A program made the position numbers and the translations under genes. The notes under the pieces were generated by a model, which saw only the letters and a program-made list of their open reading frames with translations, searched no databases and was not told the DNA's origin. A stretch of DNA of 64,000 nucleotides from Palsa-504 sp963787645 (GTDB lineage: Bacteria; Actinomycetota; Actinomycetes; Streptosporangiales; Streptosporangiaceae): NCBI GenBank assembly GCA_963787645.1, contig CAWBDS010000004.1:247105-311104 (forward strand). The letters are read 5' to 3'. Each line of letters begins with the position of its first letter. The stretch's first letter is position 1. Shown here one piece after another: positions 8,396 through 18,009 of the stretch.

Positions 8396-10252
8396 ATGAC
8401 GGCCAATTCCGGCGCAACGGGCGTGCCCGCGAGCGAGAGCCGCGACGCGCAGGTCGGGCCGCGCTACAAGTGGATCGCGCTGTCGAACACCACGCTGGGC
8501 GTGCTGATGGTGACCATCAACCAGTCCATCGTGCTGATCTCGCTGCCGGACATCTTCCGCGGCATCGGGCTCAACCCGCTGAGCCCGGACAACACCAGCT
8601 ACCTGCTGTGGATGTTCATGGGCTTCCTGGTGGTGTCGGCCGTGCTGGTGGTGTCGTTCGGGCGGCTGGGCGACATGTTCGGCCGGGTCCGGATGTACAA
8701 CCTCGGGTTCGCGATCTTCAGCGTGGCCTCCATCTTCCTCACCGTCACCTGGATGCACGGCAGCCCCGGGGCGTTGTGGCTGATCATCTGGCGGGTGGTT
8801 CAGGGCATCGGCGGCGCGTTCTTGTTCGCCAACTCCACCGCGATCCTGACCGACGCGTTCCCGGCCAACCAGCGCGGCACCGCGCTGGGCATCAACTCGA
8901 TCGCGGCCATCGGCGGCTCGTTCCTCGGGCTGATCCTCGGCGGGCTGCTCGGCCCGATTAACTGGCACCTGGTGTTCCTGGTCTCGGCGCCGATCGGCGC
9001 GTTCGGCACCGTGTGGGCCTATTTCATGCTGAAGGACATCGGGGTGCGCAAGCACGCCCGGATGGACTGGTGGGGCAACGTCTTGTTCGCCGCCGGGCTG
9101 ATCGCCATCCTGGTCGGCATTACCTACGGCCTGCTGCCCTACGGCGGGCACCCGATGGGCTGGACCAACCCGTGGGTGCTGACCGCCATCTTCGGCGGGA
9201 TCGCGGTCCTGGTCCTGTTCGGCTTCGTGGAGACCAAGGTCGCCGAGCCGTTGTTCCGGCTCTCGCTGTTCAAGATCCGCCCCTTCTTCTGGGGCAACCT
9301 GGCCAACCTGATGCTGGCCCTGGGCCGCGGCGGCATGCAGTTCATGCTGATCATCTGGCTGCAGGGCATCTGGCTGCCGCTGCACGGGTACAGCTTCAGC
9401 CAGACCCCGCTGTGGGCCGGCATCTACCTGGTCCCGCTGACCATCGGCTTCCTGCTCTCCGCGCCGCTGTCCGGCGTCCTGTCCGACCGGTACGGCGCCA
9501 AGGCGTTCACCACCGGCGGAGCGCTGCTGACCGGGGTGACCTTCTTCGTCTTGCTGTTCCTGCCGGTGAACTTCAGTTACTGGGAGTTCGCGCTGATCAT
9601 CGCGTTCAATGGTTTCGGCTCCGGCCTGTTCGCCTCGCCGAACCGGGCCGAGATGATGAACGCGGTGCCCGCCAACCAGCGTGGCGCGGCGGGCGGCATG
9701 ATCGCCACCTTTATGAACACCGCGTTCGTGCTCTCGATCGGGGTGTTCTTCTCGCTGATGGTGGCCGGGCTGTCCAGCAAGCTGCCCGGCACGCTGTCCA
9801 GCGGGCTGACCGCCCAGGGCATCCCGGCGACCGCGGCGCACACCATCTCGCACCTGCCGCCGATCGGCGTGCTGTTCGCGGCGTTCCTGGGCTACAACCC
9901 GATGGCCCAGCTGCTCGGCCCGTTGCTCGGCCACCTGTCGGCCGGGCACGCGGCGTACGTCACCGGGCGGCAGTTCTTCCCGCACCTGATCACCGGCCCG
10001 TTCCACGACGGACTCGGGGTGGCGTTCGCCTTCGCGATCCTGGCCAGCCTGATCGCCGCCTTCGCGTCGCTGCTCACCGGCCGGCGCAAGCGGGCCGCCC
10101 CGGCCGAGTCGCTGGGTGCCGAACTGGCCGCGGTGGCCGCCGACGGCGGCCTCGAGCCCAGTGAACTGGTCGTCCCAGATCAGCCCGAGCCGCCCCGCAC
10201 CAACGGGCAGTCGGCCGCGATCACCGAGCCGGGCGGAAAGAAGTCCGGCTGA
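8396..10252 (+). CDS. MFS transporter, DHA2 (14-TMS drug/H+ antiporter) family
   Basis: A 618-residue inner-membrane secondary transporter. The hydrophobic profile supports about 14 membrane helices. The MFS motif A equivalent appears as GRLGDMFGRVRMY after helix 2, motif C-like residues in GSFLGLILGGLLGP, and the second-half loop as LSDRYGAKAFT. DHA2 proteins export drugs, dyes or metabolites in exchange for protons; the substrate cannot be read from sequence. A polar tail of about 65 residues follows the last helix. The ATG at 8396 has only a loose G-rich stretch upstream. The gene stands alone, with no regulator beside it. Confidence 0.88.
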   Translation: MTANSGATGVPASESRDAQVGPRYKWIALSNTTLGVLMVTINQSIVLISLPDIFRGIGLNPLSPDNTSYLLWMFMGFLVVSAVLVVSFGRLGDMFGRVRMYNLGFAIFSVASIFLTVTWMHGSPGALWLIIWRVVQGIGGAFLFANSTAILTDAFPANQRGTALGINSIAAIGGSFLGLILGGLLGPINWHLVFLVSAPIGAFGTVWAYFMLKDIGVRKHARMDWWGNVLFAAGLIAILVGITYGLLPYGGHPMGWTNPWVLTAIFGGIAVLVLFGFVETKVAEPLFRLSLFKIRPFFWGNLANLMLALGRGGMQFMLIIWLQGIWLPLHGYSFSQTPLWAGIYLVPLTIGFLLSAPLSGVLSDRYGAKAFTTGGALLTGVTFFVLLFLPVNFSYWEFALIIAFNGFGSGLFASPNRAEMMNAVPANQRGAAGGMIATFMNTAFVLSIGVFFSLMVAGLSSKLPGTLSSGLTAQGIPATAAHTISHLPPIGVLFAAFLGYNPMAQLLGPLLGHLSAGHAAYVTGRQFFPHLITGPFHDGLGVAFAFAILASLIAAFASLLTGRRKRAAPAESLGAELAAVAADGGLEPSELVVPDQPEPPRTNGQSAAITEPGGKKSG

Positions 10253-10452
10253 CCCCAGACGAGCCCTACGCTAGGACCCGGGGCGGGATCCGGCCCGTGG
10301 CTCGCCATCGGTCGGCGATCATGGCGACCGGACGGTATCCTGCACGTAAGGGATAGGTGAACACGTTCGCCTCCCATCTTGATCCCGAGTGTGGGCGATA
10401 CCCCGAAGCCCCCGGAACGCAGTTGCTGGCGCTACCCGAGGAGACTTGCCGC

Positions 10453-11952
10453 GTGAGCGAACCTCGCCCGGTCGCTGTCATTGTTCTCGCCGCGGGCGAG
10501 GGCACCAGGATGAAATCGCGGATCCCGAAGGTGCTGCATGCCCTGTGCGGTCGCAGCATGCTCGGACACGTGCTCGCGACGGCCGGCGAGCTCGATCCGC
10601 ATCGCCTGGTGATCGTGGCCGGCCACGGCCGGGACCAGGTCGGCGCCGAGGTCGCCCGGTACGCGCCGAAGGCAGCGGTCGTCGTGCAGGACCACCAGGC
10701 CGGCACCGGCCACGCGGTGCGCATGGTGATCGAGGCCCGCGGCATCATGCCCGGTGTGATCCTGGTCACCTACGGCGACATGCCGCTGCTGCGCAGCCAG
10801 ACCCTGGCCGCGCTGGCCCGCGAGCACGCCACGGCGGGCAACGCGGTCACCGTGCTGACGGCCCGGCTCGATGACCCGGCCAGCTACGGGCGCATCATCA
10901 GGGACGAGCACGGCTCGCTGACCGAGATCGTGGAGTACGCCGACGCCACGCCGGAGCAACGGACCATCCACGAGATCAACTCGGGCTGCTACGCGTTCGA
11001 TGGCACGCTGCTGGCCAACGCGGTCAAGCGGGTCGCCACCGACAACGCCCAGGGCCAGGAGTACCTCACCGACGTGGTGGCCATCCTGCGCGGCGACGGC
11101 CATCAGGTGGGCGCGGTGCTGGCCGCCGACCCGGGCGAGATTCAGGGCGTGAACGACCGGGTGCAGCTGGCGCAGGTCCGCCGGGCCTGCAACGACCGCC
11201 TGCTGGAGGCGTGGATGCGGGCCGGGGTAACCATTGTGGACCCGGCCGCCACCTGGATCGACGCGGACGTGACCATCGGCCAGGACACCGAGATCGGGCC
11301 AGGCACCCAGCTCGAGGGGCACACCAGGATCGGCGAGGGCGCGCGGATCGGCCCCGGCTGCCAGCTCCGGGATACCACGGTCGGGGATGGCGCGATGGTG
11401 TGGCACGCGGTATGCGTGCAGGCCGAGATCGGGCCGCAGGCCACCGTGGGACCGTACGCCTACCTGCGGCCGGGCACCCGGATCGAGGCCGGGGCGCACA
11501 TCGGCTGCCACGTCGAGCTGAAGAACTCCGTGGTCGGTGCGGGGGCGAAGGTCCCGCACCTGTCCTACGTGGGGGACGCGGACATCGGGCCGGGGGCCAA
11601 CATCGGGGCGGCGACGATCTTCTCCAACTATGACGGCGCGGCCAAGCACCGCACCACGATCGGCGCGGACGCGTTCACCGGCAGCGACACCATCCTGGTC
11701 GCCCCGGTGACGGTCGGGGACGGCGCGTACACCGCGGCCGGATCGGTGATCACCGAGGACGTTCCCCCCGGCGCGCTCGGGGTGGCTCGCGGCCGGCAGC
11801 ACAACTCCGAGGGCTGGGTGCAGCGGCGGCGGCCCGGCTCGCGCGCGGCCGAACGCGCCCGCCAGGCCGCGGACGCGGCCGCCGGCGGCCCCGAGCCGGA
11901 CCACGAACAGGGCCAGGACCGGGTAACGGACGAGGGGGCGCACGGGCGGTGA
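10453..11952 (+). CDS. glmU: Bifunctional N-acetylglucosamine-1-phosphate uridyltransferase / glucosamine-1-phosphate acetyltransferase
   Basis: A 499-residue cytosolic enzyme making UDP-GlcNAc for peptidoglycan. The N-terminal pyrophosphorylase domain starts with VIVLAAGEGTRMKS.PKVLH, followed by QAGTGHAV and TYGDMPL. After residue about 265 a left-handed beta-helix of hexapeptide repeats (VTIGQDTEIGPGTQLEGHTRIG) forms the acetyltransferase domain, with VELKNS and GAATIFSNYDG as active-site segments. The GTG at 10453 gives the native N-terminus. The last 50 residues are Arg/Ala-rich and variable. The stop overlaps the prs start by 4 bp, so the two genes are one operon, as in Streptomyces. 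Confidence 0.96.
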   Translation: MSEPRPVAVIVLAAGEGTRMKSRIPKVLHALCGRSMLGHVLATAGELDPHRLVIVAGHGRDQVGAEVARYAPKAAVVVQDHQAGTGHAVRMVIEARGIMPGVILVTYGDMPLLRSQTLAALAREHATAGNAVTVLTARLDDPASYGRIIRDEHGSLTEIVEYADATPEQRTIHEINSGCYAFDGTLLANAVKRVATDNAQGQEYLTDVVAILRGDGHQVGAVLAADPGEIQGVNDRVQLAQVRRACNDRLLEAWMRAGVTIVDPAATWIDADVTIGQDTEIGPGTQLEGHTRIGEGARIGPGCQLRDTTVGDGAMVWHAVCVQAEIGPQATVGPYAYLRPGTRIEAGAHIGCHVELKNSVVGAGAKVPHLSYVGDADIGPGANIGAATIFSNYDGAAKHRTTIGADAFTGSDTILVAPVTVGDGAYTAAGSVITEDVPPGALGVARGRQHNSEGWVQRRRPGSRAAERARQAADAAAGGPEPDHEQGQDRVTDEGAHGR

Positions 11953-12926
11953 ACGACGTGATGGAGCCGGGCACCAAGAAGCTGATGATCGTCTCCGGGC
12001 GGGCCTTCCCCGAGCTGGCCGAGGAGGTGGCCGCGTGCCTGGGCATCAAGCCCACCCCGTCCAAGCTCTTCGACTTCGCCAACGGCGAGATCTTCGTCCG
12101 CTTCCTCGAGTCGGTCCGCGGCTGCGACATGTTCGTGCTGCAGAGCCACACCGCGCCGATCAACGAGTGGATCATGGAGCAGCTGATCATGGTCGACGCC
12201 CTCAAGCGGGCCTCGGCCAGGCGCATCACCGTGGTGGCTCCGTTCTTCGGCTACGCCCGGCAGGACAAGAAGAACCGTGGCCGCGAGCCGATCTCGGCCC
12301 GGCTCATGGCCGACCTGTTCGCCGTGGCCGGAGCCGACCGGCTGATGGCGGTCGACCTGCACACCGCGCAGATCCAGGGCTTCTTCGACGGCCCGGTGGA
12401 CCACCTGTTCGCGCTGTCCATCCTGGCCACCTACGTCGAGAAGAAGCTCGACGTCAGCCAGGTCACCGTGGTCGCGCCGGACGCCGGCCGGGTCCGGGTC
12501 TGCGAACGCTGGACCGACCGGCTGGGCTGCCCGCTGGCCATCATCCACAAGCGGCGCGATCCCGACGTGGCCAACCAGGTCCGCATGTTCGAGGTGGTCG
12601 GGCAGGTGGCCGGGCGCACCTGCATCCTGGTGGACGACATGATCGACACCGGGGCGACGATCGCCAAGGCCGCGGAGGCCCTGTTCCAGCAGGGCGCGGC
12701 TCAGGTCATCGCGACCGCGACGCACGGGGTGCTGTCCGGCGCGGCGGTCGACATCCTGAAGAACTCCAGGATCAGCGAGATCATCATCACCAATACCTTG
12801 CCCGTGCCTCAGGAGAAGCGGTTCGACAAGCTCACCGTGCTGTCGATCGCGCCGCTGCTGGCCCGGGCGATCAGCGAGGTGTTCAGCGACGGCTCGGTGA
12901 CCAGCCTGTTCGACGGCCAGACCTGA
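11949..12926 (+). CDS. prs: Ribose-phosphate pyrophosphokinase
   Basis: A 325-residue PRPP synthetase transferring pyrophosphate from ATP to ribose 5-phosphate for nucleotides, His and Trp. Visible are the catalytic flexible loop region PFFGYARQDKK..GREPISA, the metal/ATP segment VDLHTAQIQGFF, VVAPDAGRVR, the KRR pair near residue 200, and the PRPP-binding loop CILVDDMIDTGATI. Length and motifs match class I enzymes. The GTG start at 11949 overlaps the glmU stop as GTGA. In many actinobacteria rplY follows directly; here about 5 kb of other genes intervene. Confidence 0.96.
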   Translation: MNDVMEPGTKKLMIVSGRAFPELAEEVAACLGIKPTPSKLFDFANGEIFVRFLESVRGCDMFVLQSHTAPINEWIMEQLIMVDALKRASARRITVVAPFFGYARQDKKNRGREPISARLMADLFAVAGADRLMAVDLHTAQIQGFFDGPVDHLFALSILATYVEKKLDVSQVTVVAPDAGRVRVCERWTDRLGCPLAIIHKRRDPDVANQVRMFEVVGQVAGRTCILVDDMIDTGATIAKAAEALFQQGAAQVIATATHGVLSGAAVDILKNSRISEIIITNTLPVPQEKRFDKLTVLSIAPLLARAISEVFSDGSVTSLFDGQT

Positions 12927-13024
12927 TCAAACAGGCCTGATCGAACAGACCTGATCAAACCGCGGAGACCGCCATCCCGCTCCGCCAGAGGCGCGGAGAC
13001 CGCCGTCCCCGCCCCCGCCAGAGG
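12922..13024. repeat. Short tandem repeats after prs
   Basis: Starting at the prs stop codon, CCTGATCAAACAGG is followed by CCTGATCGAACAGA and CCTGATCAAAC, a 14-bp unit repeated almost three times. Then a 31-33 bp unit beginning CGCGGAGACCGCC and ending GCCAGAGG occurs twice (12961-12991, 12992-13024) with the start of a third. The rest of the gap to 13359 is GC-rich without a recognisable gene. Confidence 0.75.
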
Positions 13025-13359
13025 CGCGGAGACGACGGCCACGTCCCCGCCGGGGACGCCTTTCCGGCACCCCGCGTGCCGGCCGTCCGGGCGGTCCTGG
13101 CCCCGAGGGCCGGTCCCTCCCTGCCCAGCCAGGGCCAGGACCGCTTCCCGCCGCACCCACCCCGCTAGGCGAGCGGGCGTTCTAAGGCGCCATAGACGGC
13201 GCCCCCGTGGCCGTCTGGCGCGGTTTGCTCCGCCGTGGGCCTCGTCGCCGAGGCGATAGGGTCATGCTGGGGCAGGTGGTTTACGTCTGTCTTGAGCCGT
13301 GATTAAGTGAGAGCTTCGACGGCCGAGTTCGACGAGCCGGAGGCGAGTGATCCCAGGTA

Positions 13360-16235
13360 ATGATGAGGTTCCGGCTACTTGGGCCCCTGGAGATCCGGGC
13401 CGGGGATGAATGGCGGGGGATCGGGGCCCCGAAGTGGCGCGCGGTCCTGGCCGCGCTGCTGATCAATGCCGGGCAGATCGTCCCCGCCGACGTCCTGATC
13501 GACGAGGTGTGGCCGGACACGCCGCCCGCCAAGGCGGGCAACCTGATCAGCATCTACGTCTTGCGGCTACGCCGGCTCCTGGGGGACACCGACAGCACGC
13601 TGCTGGTCACCCGCGCTCCGGGTTACCTGCTGCGGCTGGCGCCGGGGGACACCGACGCCCATGTCTTCGAGGACCTGGTCCGGGACGGCCGGCGGGCCTG
13701 CGCCGCGGGGGATCCCGAGCGGGCCGCGGCTCAGCTGGCCGAGGCGCTGGCCCTGTGGTACGGCAGCCCGCTGGCCGATGTGCCGACCACCACGCTGGTC
13801 GAGACCGAGGCCGAACGCCTGGACCAGCTGCGCCTGGACGCCGCCGAGCTGCGGATCACCGCCGAGCTGGCCTGCGGCAGCCACGCCCAGGTCATCCCGG
13901 AGCTGCGCAGGCTGCTCGCCGATCATGCGCTGCGGGAGAACCTGTGGCTGCTGCTCATGCGAGCGCTGGACGGCGCGGGCAGGCACGCCGAGGCGCTGGA
14001 GGCCTACGGGCAGGCGCGCGGCGTGCTGGCCGAAGAGCTCGGCGTCGACCCCGGTGCCGAGCTGCGCCGGTACCACGCCGAGCTGCTGGCCAAGGACGAC
14101 GCGCTGACCAGGGAATCGCAGGACGCGCCGGGCAGCATCTCGGGCGGCACGGTAGCGGCCAGCGCCAGGCCGGCGCCCTCCGGGGACGAGCCCCGGGTGG
14201 CGCGGTCCTTCCCCGCGCCGGCCCAGCTGCCCGCGGACGTGGCCGACTTCACCGGCCGCGAGGATCAGGTCAAGCACCTGTGCGACATGCTGGCCAGCGG
14301 CGCCGACGACGCCGACCCCGGCGCGGTCCGCATCGCCCTGGTGGCCGGCTCGGCGGGCTCGGCAAGACCTCGCTGGCCGTGCACGCCGCCCACCGGGTCA
14401 GCGGCAGCTTCCCCGACGGCCAGCTCTACGTCGACCTGCTCGGCGCGGCCCCGCAGCCGCTCGTGCCGGCCGACGTGCTGGCCCGGTTCCTGCGCGACCT
14501 AGGCGTGGACGGCCGGGACATCCCGGCGGACGAGGACGAGCGCGCGGCCCGGTACCGGACCGTCCTGGCCGGGCGCCCGATGCTCATCGTGCTGGACAAC
14601 GCGCGCGACGCCGCCCAGGTCCGGCCGCTGCTGCCGGGCGCCGCGTCCTGCGCGGTGCTGATCACGACCCGCTCCCGGATGCCCGACCTGGCCAGCACCC
14701 GGCTGGTCGACCTCAACGTGCTCGACGACGACGAGGCGCTGACCCTGTTCACCCGGGTGGTGGGGGACGAGCGCGCGTCGGCCGAACCTGAGGCCACCGC
14801 CGAGCTGCTGCTGGCCTGCGCCGGGCTGCCGCTGGCCATCAGGATCTGCGCGGCGCGGCTGAACATGCGCAGCGGCTGGACCATCGCGGCCATGGCCCGC
14901 CGGCTCCGGGACGAGCACCGCCGGCTGGACGAGCTGCGAGCCGGGGACATGGCCGTACGGGCCAGCTTCCAGGTCAGCTTCGCCAGCCTGCCCGCCAGCA
15001 GCCAGCCGGACGAGATCGCCCCGGCTGACGCCTTCCGCATGCTCGGCCTGTGGCACGGCCCCTCGATCTCGGCCGCGGCGGCCGCGGCCCTGTTCGGCAC
15101 CCCGGAGTCCGACGCCGAGGATGCCCTGGAGGCCCTGGTGGACGCGCACCTCCTGGAGTCGACGTCCTCGGACCGGTACAAGTTTCACGACCTGCTTCGG
15201 GTTTATTCGTCCGAACGGGCCGTGGCTGACCTGGCCGGCCAGGTCCGCGACGCTGCGCTGGGCCGCCTGCTCACGTGGTACATGCGCACCGCCGACGCCG
15301 CCGCCACCGCGGTCTCGCCGTACCGCTACGACATCCCGCTGGACCCCCCGGGGCCGCTGGAGGCACCGCTCAGCTTCGCTACGTCCGATGAGGCGCTCGC
15401 CTGGTACGACAGTGAGCGCGTCAACCTGGTCGCCGCCACCCGCCAGGCGGCGGCCTCCGGCCGGCCTGACCTGGCCTGGCGGCTGCCTGCCCCGCTGTAC
15501 GGAATCTTCAACCGCCGCGGCAACTGGGCCGACTGCATCACCACCAACCGCATCGCGCTGGACAGCGCCCGCGCGGCGGGCAACCGTCAAGGCGAGGCGT
15601 GGGCCCTGAACAACCTCGGGCTGGCGCTGGGCATGACCCACGCCAGCGAGAGCATCAGCGACCTGGAACAGGCGCTCGCGATCCGGCAGGAGATCGGCGA
15701 CCGCGCCGGAGAGGCTCAAGCGGCGAACAACCTGGCTGACGCGTACGGCGCCCTCGGCCGCTGGGCGGAGGCCGTCGATCTGCATCAGCGGGCCCTGGAA
15801 CTGAACCGTGTGACGGGGACGCGGTACGGCGTCGCGGTCGGCCTGGTCAACCTGGGAGAAGCGCTCCTTCATGAGGATCGAGCCGAAGAGGCCGTCCGTT
15901 CGCTGGCCGAAGCCCGCGGTACGTTCGCCGAGATCGGCTTTCTCAACGGCGTCGGCTTCGCGCTGTATCACCTGGGACGGTGCGACCTGTCGCTCGGTCA
16001 CGACGCCGATGCCGTGGATCACCTGCGCCAGGCCCTGGCCAGTCATCAGGGCGCGGGGAACCGGAACCGGCAGGCGGTGACGCTCAGGTCGCTCGCTCAG
16101 GCGCACGCCCGCCTGGGCGACGCGGCGCAGGCTAGTGAAGCCTGGCTGCAGGCGGTGGCGATCTTCGAGGAACTGGGCGACAGCGCGCAGGCCGCGGAAG
16201 TACGCGCCGAACAGGCCGCGTCCGGCATTTCCTGA
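13360..16235 (+). CDS. SARP-type regulator with NB-ARC ATPase and TPR domains (frameshifted near 14357)
   Basis: A large AfsR-like transcriptional regulator of about 958 residues after correction. The N-terminal OmpR-like winged helix (FRLLGPLEIRAG to about residue 95) is followed by the bacterial transcriptional activator domain (about 100-245), then an NB-ARC/STAND ATPase with TGREDQV, a P-loop AGSAG-LGKTS, LIVLDNARD as Walker B and GLPLAI. About seven TPR units fill the C-terminus. The frame breaks inside the P-loop: one missing C in GGCCTCGG at about 14357 restores GLGKTS. Such regulators commonly control secondary-metabolite loci. The nearest candidates are the acidic peptide and methyltransferase immediately downstream. 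Confidence 0.85.
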
Positions 16236-16332
16236 GATTCCGGTTAAGCGAGGGCCGGGACCGATACGATGCTGCGCGTCGCCCCCGGTATTTGTTCTTT
16301 TGCTTCGGGGGGCGGAAGACGAAAGGATCATC

Positions 16333-16500
16333 ATGGGGAATCTGGCCATTGCCGAAGAACTGCTGAGCAGCGAAGAGCTTGACGAGCTCCACAAGCTGAA
16401 CGCCAGCGAGAGCGACCCCGAGGACGACGGGGACGACGACGACGAAGAGGACGACGGGGACGACGGGGACGTCGAGCCCGAGGATATGCCGCACGAGTAA
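16333..16500 (+). CDS. Small acidic peptide of 55 residues, function unknown
   Basis: This short gene has a strong ribosome binding site (GAAAGGA, 6 bases before ATG). Of its 55 residues 26 are Asp or Glu, concentrated in the last 30; there is no Cys or Trp and only one Lys. The first 23 residues (AIAEELLSSEELDELHKLN) look like an amphipathic helix, as in leader peptides of ribosomally made, modified peptides. It lies 97 bp after a SARP-type regulator and before an inward-facing methyltransferase. A modified-peptide precursor, a regulator-binding peptide or an acidic chaperone-like protein are all possible. No family is recognised. Confidence 0.6.
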   Translation: MGNLAIAEELLSSEELDELHKLNASESDPEDDGDDDDEEDDGDDGDVEPEDMPHE

Positions 16501-16674
16501 CGCGGCTACCGGGCGCGTGCTGACGCGGACCAACCGTGCCTGCACGCGCCCTCATGATCAATCAAATGCAAACGGGTCGCCCGAATTTATTGCGCTTAAG
16601 GCCATGGCCGCGCAGAGTTCACGTGGATTTAGTGAGTTGTTCGCCGCGCAGCCGGAATGGCTGGTTTGCCTTCG

Positions 16675-17427
16675 CTACGACCCGGACTTCTCGTAGACCG
16701 AGACGTGCCCGCGGCTCGCGGGGCCGAACGGCGTGTGCCCCCAGTCGGCGTAGCGCTCACGCAGCCGCAGGCCGGCCAGTTCCGCCATGAGGTCCAGCTC
16801 GCTGGGCCAGCAGTAACGCATCGCCACCGGGAACATGCGGACCCGGCGCCCGTCGGCGAACCTGATCCGCTGCGTGAAGAGCCGCTGCGCGACCGGATCG
16901 TGACGGATCAGCGTCATCGACGCAAAGTCCTCGCCGACGCTGTTCACCTTGACCTCGTGCTGGAACAGGGCCGGAGTCGGCACGAAACACTCGATCACGA
17001 ACGCTCCGCCTGGCCCGAGCACGCGGGCCGCACTGCGGAAGCAGTCCACCTGGCGGCCCTGGCTCGGCAGCAGGAACACGCCGTTCCATACCGCATACAC
17101 CAGGTGAAACGGCCCGTCCAGCGGCAGCTCGGCCATGTCGGCCAGGGTGACGGGAATGGACTCAGCACCCGGTGTCGCCCGCAGCCGGTCAAGCACCGTC
17201 TGCGACGCCTCGACGCCCTCGACCGCGATCCCGCGGCGGGCCAGCGGCAGGGCCACGCGGCCGCCGCCGATGCCGAGCTCGAGCACCCGCCCCGCGCCGT
17301 CCGCCAGCGCGGCCAGGAATTCCACGGCCGGCGCTGGGTCCGGCCCGAAGGTCAGGTCGGCATAGGTCCGCGCCCAGATATCGCCCAGGAAAGCCGGATC
17401 ATCGAAGTCGGACACGGTACCGATCAA
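16675..17427 (-). CDS. Class I SAM-dependent methyltransferase
   Basis: A 250-residue cytosolic methyltransferase. Motif I is VLELGIGGGRVALPLA around residues 48-63, followed by VEGVEASQ (acidic ribose-binding position) and the motif III/IV region FHLVYAVWNGVFLL. The C-terminal part with MRYCWPSELDLMAELAGL is typical of actinobacterial proteins annotated only as methyltransferases; the substrate is unknown. It is convergent with the acidic peptide gene. The 174 bp between them and the 582 bp on its other side hold no gene, but both flanks share a diverged segment of about 40 bp. Confidence 0.85.
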   Translation of the reverse strand: MIGTVSDFDDPAFLGDIWARTYADLTFGPDPAPAVEFLAALADGAGRVLELGIGGGRVALPLARRGIAVEGVEASQTVLDRLRATPGAESIPVTLADMAELPLDGPFHLVYAVWNGVFLLPSQGRQVDCFRSAARVLGPGGAFVIECFVPTPALFQHEVKVNSVGEDFASMTLIRHDPVAQRLFTQRIRFADGRRVRMFPVAMRYCWPSELDLMAELAGLRLRERYADWGHTPFGPASRGHVSVYEKSGS

Positions 17428-17915
17428 ACCAGATCGCCGCGACCTGCCCCCGCCGTTCCGAAGGGATGCTAAACGAGTAATTGAGCATGCGTATCGTCGG
17501 AACGCCCGAGATCGCGCGTGCTGGGGCCAAACCGACGACGCCAGGCGGGGCCGAGCTCCGCTAATTGATCATCTGCCTGACCGTATCGCCTCGTACCAGC
17601 GGCAATGCCCGCCGAGAGAATTCTTCGCGGAAATTTTGCCGATGCGGGTCACGTTCGATCCGGTTTATTGCACCTTAGCTATAGGCACGGACGTGCCGCC
17701 AGCGACGTGCAAGCCCGGATGAGGTGAAGTGCGTGGAAACGGTTCTTGAGCTCCCGGTACCGGCGCGGAATTTAGCGAGTTGCTCGCGACGAAGCCTGAA
17801 TCTGGCGGCACGCCCGAAATGGTTAGCCAGGCGGTAACGGATTTCGCGGTCTGCTACGCGCGAGGACGGTCGAGCCTGACCTGGTGCATGCCGGAGCCCT
17901 AGAGCCCTACGCCGA
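17428..17915. other. Intergenic stretch with no recognisable gene
   Basis: Nearly 490 bp between the methyltransferase start and the rplY leader. Base composition is lower in GC than neighbouring genes in places (TTTATTGC around 17661). Around 17767-17807 it resembles 16624-16660 on the other side of the methyltransferase. No open frame with a ribosome binding site is seen. Confidence 0.5.
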
Positions 17916-17952
17916 GCGCGTGCGGATGCAGAATGCTCGCATCCGCACGCGC
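17916..17952. terminator. Perfect 14-bp inverted repeat upstream of rplY
   Basis: GCGCGTGCGGATGC and its exact complement GCATCCGCACGCGC are separated by 9 bases. The right arm is followed by CGCGTTTGTC. It ends 57 bp before the rplY start, next to a possible -10 box TACACT (17966-17971). It may terminate upstream transcription or form a leader structure for rplY. Confidence 0.55.
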
Positions 17953-18009
17953 CGCGTTTGTCGGCTACACTTCGTACCCGCATCGCACGTTCAGACAGGA
18001 GATAGCACC

